Below the pieces are notes generated by a model. The model made no database searches. It was not told the DNA's origin and saw only the letters and a program-made list of their open reading frames with translations. A stretch of 64,000 nt of DNA. Source: Sophora flavescens. Taxonomy: Eukaryota; Streptophyta; Magnoliopsida; Fabales; Fabaceae. The position numbers and the translations under genes were made by a program. Positions 59,003 to 64,000 of the stretch are shown here, one piece after another. Each line of letters starts with the position of its first letter. The first letter of the stretch is position 1. The DNA lies in the NCBI GenBank assembly GCA_030762895.1, contig CM061065.1:83895607-83959606 (forward strand), given 5' to 3'.

Positions 59003-60449
59003 TGATTAGCCTCTGGCTCATCTAGTTTTATAACTAGAAAAACCATGGTTTTGTGCTAATTATATCTCGTTTTCGCCCAAATTGGATTTAATTGTCCTCA
59101 AGCAACACTTTGATTCTCTTAAGTAGTTTTTAGGATTTTTTAGCTAATTTTGAGTTAAATAAAGCATTTACTGCTATCTTATAATTTCAGGTTAAAAAGG
59201 GAAGGAAGAGCAAAAGGAAGGACAATAAAACAGAAGCCATCACGCCCTGGCCGTGAGAGTGATCACGACCGTGATAAGCATAATGGGAAGATCAGAAGTC
59301 ATCACGGCCCAGCCGTGATGTCCATCATGGGCGTGATGAAAAGGACCCTGAAGAACAGAGAGCATCACGGCCTAGCCGTGATGGAGGTCACGGCCGTGAT
59401 AGGCCAACTCCTATGGACAGAATTGATCACGGCCTGCCCGTGATGAGCATCACGGCCGTGACATACCAGAATTTGATTACGCGCCGTTGGCAGAACCCTT
59501 CACGGCCTGGCCGTGATGGCCATCACGACCGTGGCACGCACTTTTTAGGTCCAGACTTCTCTCATCTATAAATAGAGCATTAGACTTTTGTTGTAGGGGA
59601 TTTGTACTTGGAGGCTGACGGCTGGAAGAGGGTTCCAACCCTAAAAAGGGATGTTTTCCTTGCTCTGGGAATGGAAGAAGATGGGAGGATTCGTCATAGA
59701 GTTTTCTTTATCTCTTTTCTCTTTCTCTTTTGTATTGTCATTTATCATGAGTAGCTAAACCCCCTGGTTGTTGGGGTTAGATGATTGCTTTTCTGAACTT
59801 GTTTGTATTTTGATTTGGTTGTCTAATGCAATTCCATATTTCTTTATGAGTATTTTATCCTTTGCTTAATGCTTTCCTTGGTTTGATCACCCTTGGGATG
59901 ATTTGTTTCTTTGATAGACAATTGAAAGATTGATGTTAAGGCATGCTCGTGAATCAAATGCCAAGTAGTTCATGAACCTAGACATAGGTCTTAGGGTGCT
60001 TGCAATCTTATAAGTCTTGGTCCTTTAAACAAAATCTCAGGTTAATCCACCTAAGACATTAGGGTTTAATTTGGGATTTTAGGCTCATTCCACCTAAGAC
60101 ATTAGGGTTTGAGTATTTCAAAAGGCTTGATTGTCATAAATGAATTAGGACTTGTGTTAGTAACCATTTCATTGCAACTAAGGGAGGATTAATGTAGTCT
60201 AACCCTGACAATCTTAACCACATGATTGTTGCCTTCCAAGTGTATGATTAAATATCCAAAAGACCAAAAATATTTTAATTACTTTGTTTCTTTATTTTAT
60301 GTTTTAATCCCTTCATACCATAGTTTAGTCTAGATAGTTGTTGAGTTTGTGAATTGGTAATTGACACCCGATCCCTGAGGATGATATCCGGTCTCACCAC
60401 CGTATTACTTGTGTGACTAGGTATACTTGCCTATAGAAAAGTCGTATCA
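59003..60449 (+). repeat. 5' LTR of the Athila-type element
   Basis: TGATTAGCC...GTATCA, with inverted ends TGAT(A)/TATCA. Palindromes such as ATCACGGCCTGGCCGTGATG fill 59235-59535, followed by TATAAATAG at 59567-59575 (promoter). The 3' LTR has the same TATA at 63828-63836. Confidence 0.88.
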
Positions 60450-60455
60450 AGTTGT

Positions 60456-60473
60456 TGGCGCCGTTGCCGGGGA
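60456..60473 (+). other. Primer-binding site, tRNA-Asp
   Basis: TGGCGCCGTTGCCGGGGA is complementary to the 3' end of tRNA-Asp, the primer typical of Athila and related gypsy elements. Confidence 0.85.
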
Positions 60474-60666
60474 TTGGCTTTGCCAATATCATTACTAACA
60501 AGGGAGACAACTAATTTAGACAATTTTATTTTTGTTATTTTTGTATATATTTGATAGCTTTCTTTTGTTAGTTTTGTTTTAATTAATTTTTTTGAAATTT
60601 TGAACTTGTGCTTCTTCAATCTTGAGCTTTAATTGTCTGTGAGGTGGACTTTGAATTGATAGGATC

Positions 60667-61908
60667 ATGGACTACAATTATTATCATCCAGCTGATGAAG
60701 AAAGTGAGATATCTGAGCTACTGCTGCGGGCAGATATGCTAGAATTGTCCATATACATCCAACAAGTGAGCAATATGTTGTCAAGGGCAACAGTCTCTCC
60801 TCCACCATTGGTAGGCGATTTTGAATGGGGAAATCAATATCCCAGCACTTCCACTCCATGGTGGGGGAATCCTCCAAACAATACCTGGATTGATCAAGAG
60901 GAACATTGGGAATCTTCCACACCTTCATATCAACCACAACCATCTCAATGGTATGATAAGCCATCACCATTGGAAGTTGCTTGGGAGAACTTCAAATCCA
61001 AAATCACAGTCAATTTTGAGCAACCTATTCCAGATAGTCGGTCTCACTTAGAGGATATTTTGGAGAGCTTCATGGCAACAACAATGGAAAGTTTAAAAAA
61101 TCAAGAAGATACCATTCGAAGTCTCGGGGAACGTATTAAGAAAATCTCCAACCAACTATCCGGAGTGTCAGATGGGGACTTGATGGATGATGATGAAGAT
61201 TATGCAATAATGGATGATGAGGAAGATGAAGAAGTGGGAGCAACCGAATTAAGACTTGAAGACCATGTTTTGGAGAACATAGTTGCACCACCTCCCATTG
61301 AACCCTTGACTGAAGATATTGAGAGGAAAAGGCATTTTGAGGACATCTATTTCACCATGCTTGAGGATGATGAAGAACTTTTAGAATTAAATGATTCTAT
61401 TGGCTCCTATGCATGTGTTGATTGTGATGGGAGAAACACTTGTGTGGTTTGTGCTGAGATTGCTGCATACATGGAAGGTGATGGATTTGATAATGCAGTG
61501 AGTGAAGATTGTGCAGAAGTCAAAGCAGCACCAGTGATCCTTTCTACTTGTTTGCCACCTCCCACTGTGAAGCAACCAACGATGGAGTTCAAGCCTCTGC
61601 CTGAGAAACTGGATTTTGCACCTTTAAATATGAAGGCACTATGGCCAATCCAAGAGGTTGAACCCCATTTTTACTGGGAGGACTTTGTTGATAAAGAGGT
61701 CATCTCTGACCCGGGAGATATTGAAAAGTCCTTCACACTTGAAGAAGTCACCATGATTGTCAAGCGCTCACTATCGTATTCATGCTGCATGCCATGGGAT
61801 CCGGGAGGATTATGTTACAATTTGAGCATTCCTTGGCCGTTGTATCACGGGCAGGGGGATCCCGGTGGAAGCGCTTTCATGAGTTTTTCTAAACCTTTAC
61901 CTTTTTAA
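60667..61908 (+). CDS. 413-residue gag-derived protein of the compact Athila element
   Basis: Open without interruption from ATGGACTAC to TAA. Residues 1-90 are Trp/Pro/Gln-rich. Around 100-170 lies a helical gag-like part (LEVAWENFKSK, MATTMESLKNQEDTIRSLGERIKK) resembling the C-terminal gag of Athila. Residues 171-193 are very acidic. A CX2CX5CX2C cluster (CVDCDGRNTCVVC) occurs near 250-262. Residues 310-345 (EFKPLPEKLDFAPL) resemble the linker before Athila RT. There is no protease, RT or integrase. I read it as a gag-to-linker fusion created by internal deletion and kept open. The role is not known; it could aid packaging by an autonomous partner. Confidence 0.65.
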   Translation: MDYNYYHPADEESEISELLLRADMLELSIYIQQVSNMLSRATVSPPPLVGDFEWGNQYPSTSTPWWGNPPNNTWIDQEEHWESSTPSYQPQPSQWYDKPSPLEVAWENFKSKITVNFEQPIPDSRSHLEDILESFMATTMESLKNQEDTIRSLGERIKKISNQLSGVSDGDLMDDDEDYAIMDDEEDEEVGATELRLEDHVLENIVAPPPIEPLTEDIERKRHFEDIYFTMLEDDEELLELNDSIGSYACVDCDGRNTCVVCAEIAAYMEGDGFDNAVSEDCAEVKAAPVILSTCLPPPTVKQPTMEFKPLPEKLDFAPLNMKALWPIQEVEPHFYWEDFVDKEVISDPGDIEKSFTLEEVTMIVKRSLSYSCCMPWDPGGLCYNLSIPWPLYHGQGDPGGSAFMSFSKPLPF

Positions 61909-63263
61909 TTATTTTGCTTCTCTTTATTTGAGTCGTTTGTGTGTTGAGTCTTATGTCGGTGAGCTTGATGGATTTTAATTAAAATTAGCATAGATTGATT
62001 GCATGATATATGTTTATTTTTGATGATTTCCCCTAGGTTTTGAAAAATCTGGAAACTGATCCCCATTTAGAAAAATTGAAAAGTGAACTTTGAGAAATTT
62101 TATTGTGATTGCATAATTTATGATAAGTTTGGGGTGAAGGGATGCACACATTAGGGGTTGAATCTCGGTCAACAATTTGTGAAAAATGTTCAGGTGAGGA
62201 ATTTGAGCCTCCAATATTGTTTTTAATTGTGTGAATCACTTTTAAGTTGCACTTTCCCGGATTTTCTTGAATCTCTTCATGGTTTGCATTCTTATATGAG
62301 TGCATCAAATGATTTAGGCAATTTTCTTTGAAATAACTACTTAGCCTAAATTGAACCAATCCCTAATGCATGTTCTCTAGTTAGCCACATTGAGCTTAAT
62401 GAACCTATTGTTTCTTGATGACCTTAAGTTATAAGCCAAAATATCTGAAAAAACCATGTTAACCAAATCTTAGGATTTAGGAGAGCATGGATGCTTAGCA
62501 AGACAAGGGTTGAAGGAAACTAAGTTTGGGGTGGCTACAAGGCTGTGATATGTTGTTTTGGATTGAGAAAAATAAAAATAGAGGTTGGAGCCAAAGGCAA
62601 AAAGAAAAAGAAAAAAAGTACAAAAATGTCAAAAAAGGGGTATTCAAAGAAAGAAGGCTGTAGTCACCCAAAGTAATTCTTTAAAAAAAATAGAGAAGAA
62701 AAAGGAATTTGAGTGGAAATTCAAGGTGTCAAAATGTTGATGCTCTCTTAGTTCCTAGGGACTTAAGCCTAGTACCTTTGAACATCCTACCTTTAGCCAG
62801 GCCCCATTACAACCTTCAAAAGACCTTTTGATGTTGCATGCATGTTTTCATGGGAATTGAGTTTGAGATGAAAAGCAAATCCATGGAAAGTGCTCTTGAA
62901 ATGTGAAATTGAGTGAAAGTTGATAGCCTAGACAACTTGAGCGAATGAGTGAATTATGAAATGCCCTGGTGAGGAAGGCAAATGTTTGAAATTGGTGATC
63001 TCCCTTTTGTGTGTAACTTGGATCCTTTACTTAGATTGATTATTGCATGATTGATGGAATTATCTTAGTTTAAAGTAAATGAATGTTGGGATTACATTGT
63101 TGTAAAACAAAAAGGGGGGAAAACATTGAAGAAAAAAAATTGTATTGATAAAATTGCATGAAATTTGTGCGAAATTGATTGAATCCATTAAGCTTGCCAA
63201 GTGTTGAGTCTTTTTGAGTTTTAGTTTTCTTGGGGACAAGCAAAGTTTAAGTTTGGGGTATTT
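61909..63263 (+). other. Non-coding 3' region of the Athila-type element
   Basis: No supported gene on either strand. Contains A-rich and GA-rich stretches (62570-62720, AAAGAAAAAGAAAAAAAG), and the phrase AAGTTTAAGTTTGGGGT just before the 3' LTR, a plausible polypurine tract region (63245-63257). Long 3' non-coding regions are usual in Athila, where an env-like gene may sit; none is seen. Confidence 0.6.
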
Positions 63264-64000
63264 TGATAAGCCCCTGGCTCATCTAGTTTTATAACTAGAA
63301 AAACCATGGTTTTGTGCTAATTATATCTCGTTTTCGCCCAAATTGGATTTAATTGTCCTCAAGCAACATTTTGAGTCTCTTAAGTAGTTTTTAGGATATT
63401 TTAGCTAATTTTGAGTCAAATAAAGCATTTACTTCTATCTTATAATTTCAGGTTAAAAAGGGAAGGAAGAGCGAAGAGAAGGACAATAAAACAGAAGCCA
63501 TCACGCCCTGTCCGTGACAGTGATCACAGCCGTGATCAGCATAATGGGAAGATCAGAAGTCATCACGGCCCAGCCGTGATGTCCATCATGGGAGTGATGA
63601 GAAGGACCCTGAAGAACAGAGAGCATCACGGCCTCGCCGTGATGGAGGTCACGGCCATGACAAGCCAACTCCTATGGACAGAATTGATCACGGCCTGCCC
63701 GTGATGAGCATCACGGCCGTGACAGACCAGAATTTGAATACGCGCCCTTGGCAGAACCCGTCACGGCCTGGCCGTGATGGCCATCACGGTCGTGACACGT
63801 ACTTTTTAGGTCCAGACTTCTCTCATCTATAAATAGAGCATCATACTTTTGTTGTAGGGGATCTGCACTTGGAGGCTGACGGCTGGAAGAGGGTTCCAAC
63901 CCTAAAAAGGGATGTTTTCCTTGCTCTGGGAATGGAAGAAGATGGGAGGATTCGTCATAGAGTTTTCTTCATCTCTTTTCTCTTTCTCTTTTGTATTGTC
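63264..64000 (+). repeat. 3' LTR of the Athila-type element, cut by window edge
   Basis: TGATAAGCCCCTGGCTCATC onward aligns with 59003-59739 through array and TATA box. About 710 further bases would be expected beyond the window. Frames at 63411 and 63711 are palindrome array sequence. Confidence 0.9.

Larger units (their letters stand above)
59003..64000 (+). mobile_element. Compact Athila-type element (continues past the window)
   Basis: 5' LTR 59003-60449, PBS at 60456, one long ORF, a 1.35-kb non-coding 3' region and a 3' LTR from 63264. LTR starts are 4261 bp apart, far less than an autonomous Athila, and RT and integrase are absent. By eye, about 30 differences in 737 aligned LTR bases, so a fairly young insertion. 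It sits in the gypsy pol described before it. Confidence 0.85.

Overview
The window looks like repeat-rich nuclear DNA from a flowering plant. A papilionoid legume is my best guess from the look of the repeat families, but nothing in the sequence proves it. One intact host-type gene stands out: a single-exon, 867-residue leucine-rich-repeat receptor-like protein (RLP) at 2309-4912. Its proximal promoter has been duplicated in tandem. Nearly everything else is transposable-element DNA, much of it elements nested inside elements.

Layout. 1-1.4 kb: pieces of two LTRs. 1.6-5 kb: a long fold-back MITE, the RLP promoter and the RLP gene. 5.6-9.7 kb: a LINE remnant, a possible ORF2-less LINE derivative and several MITEs. 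9.8-24.6 kb: the first copy of an old duplicated block, split by a SIRE/Maximus-like Copia element (11358-24198). This element keeps gag and env-like coding but has lost pol. Its 5' LTR holds a 4-kb solo LTR (family Y, itself holding an Athila solo LTR) and a Cassandra TRIM with 5S-rRNA-like sequence. 24.9-36.2 kb: a second Copia LTR (T1) split by a 9.6-kb CACTA transposon with perfect ends and a TAA target duplication; the CACTA element holds an almost full-length RTE-type LINE. 36.2-42.2 kb: LTR fragments, another family Y LTR holding a solo LTR of family M, and a Copia RNase H remnant. 42.4-46.4 kb: the second copy of the duplicated block, split by a non-autonomous hAT element. 46.4-59 kb: a Ty3/gypsy nest in which one family X LTR sits inverted within another, followed by two gag fragments and an oppositely oriented pol. 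59-64 kb: a compact Athila-type element with both LTRs (the 3' one cut by the window edge) and one 413-codon open ORF.

The most striking pattern is not a gene. Arrays of short palindromes (about 10-16 bp) recur in the LTRs of four families (Athila, Y, T and X). In Athila, Y and T1 they lie just upstream of a TATA box. Related copies keep the position but can use a different palindrome. The RLP is the only gene likely to serve the plant; the rest is element-encoded, mostly broken coding sequence or non-coding repeat.
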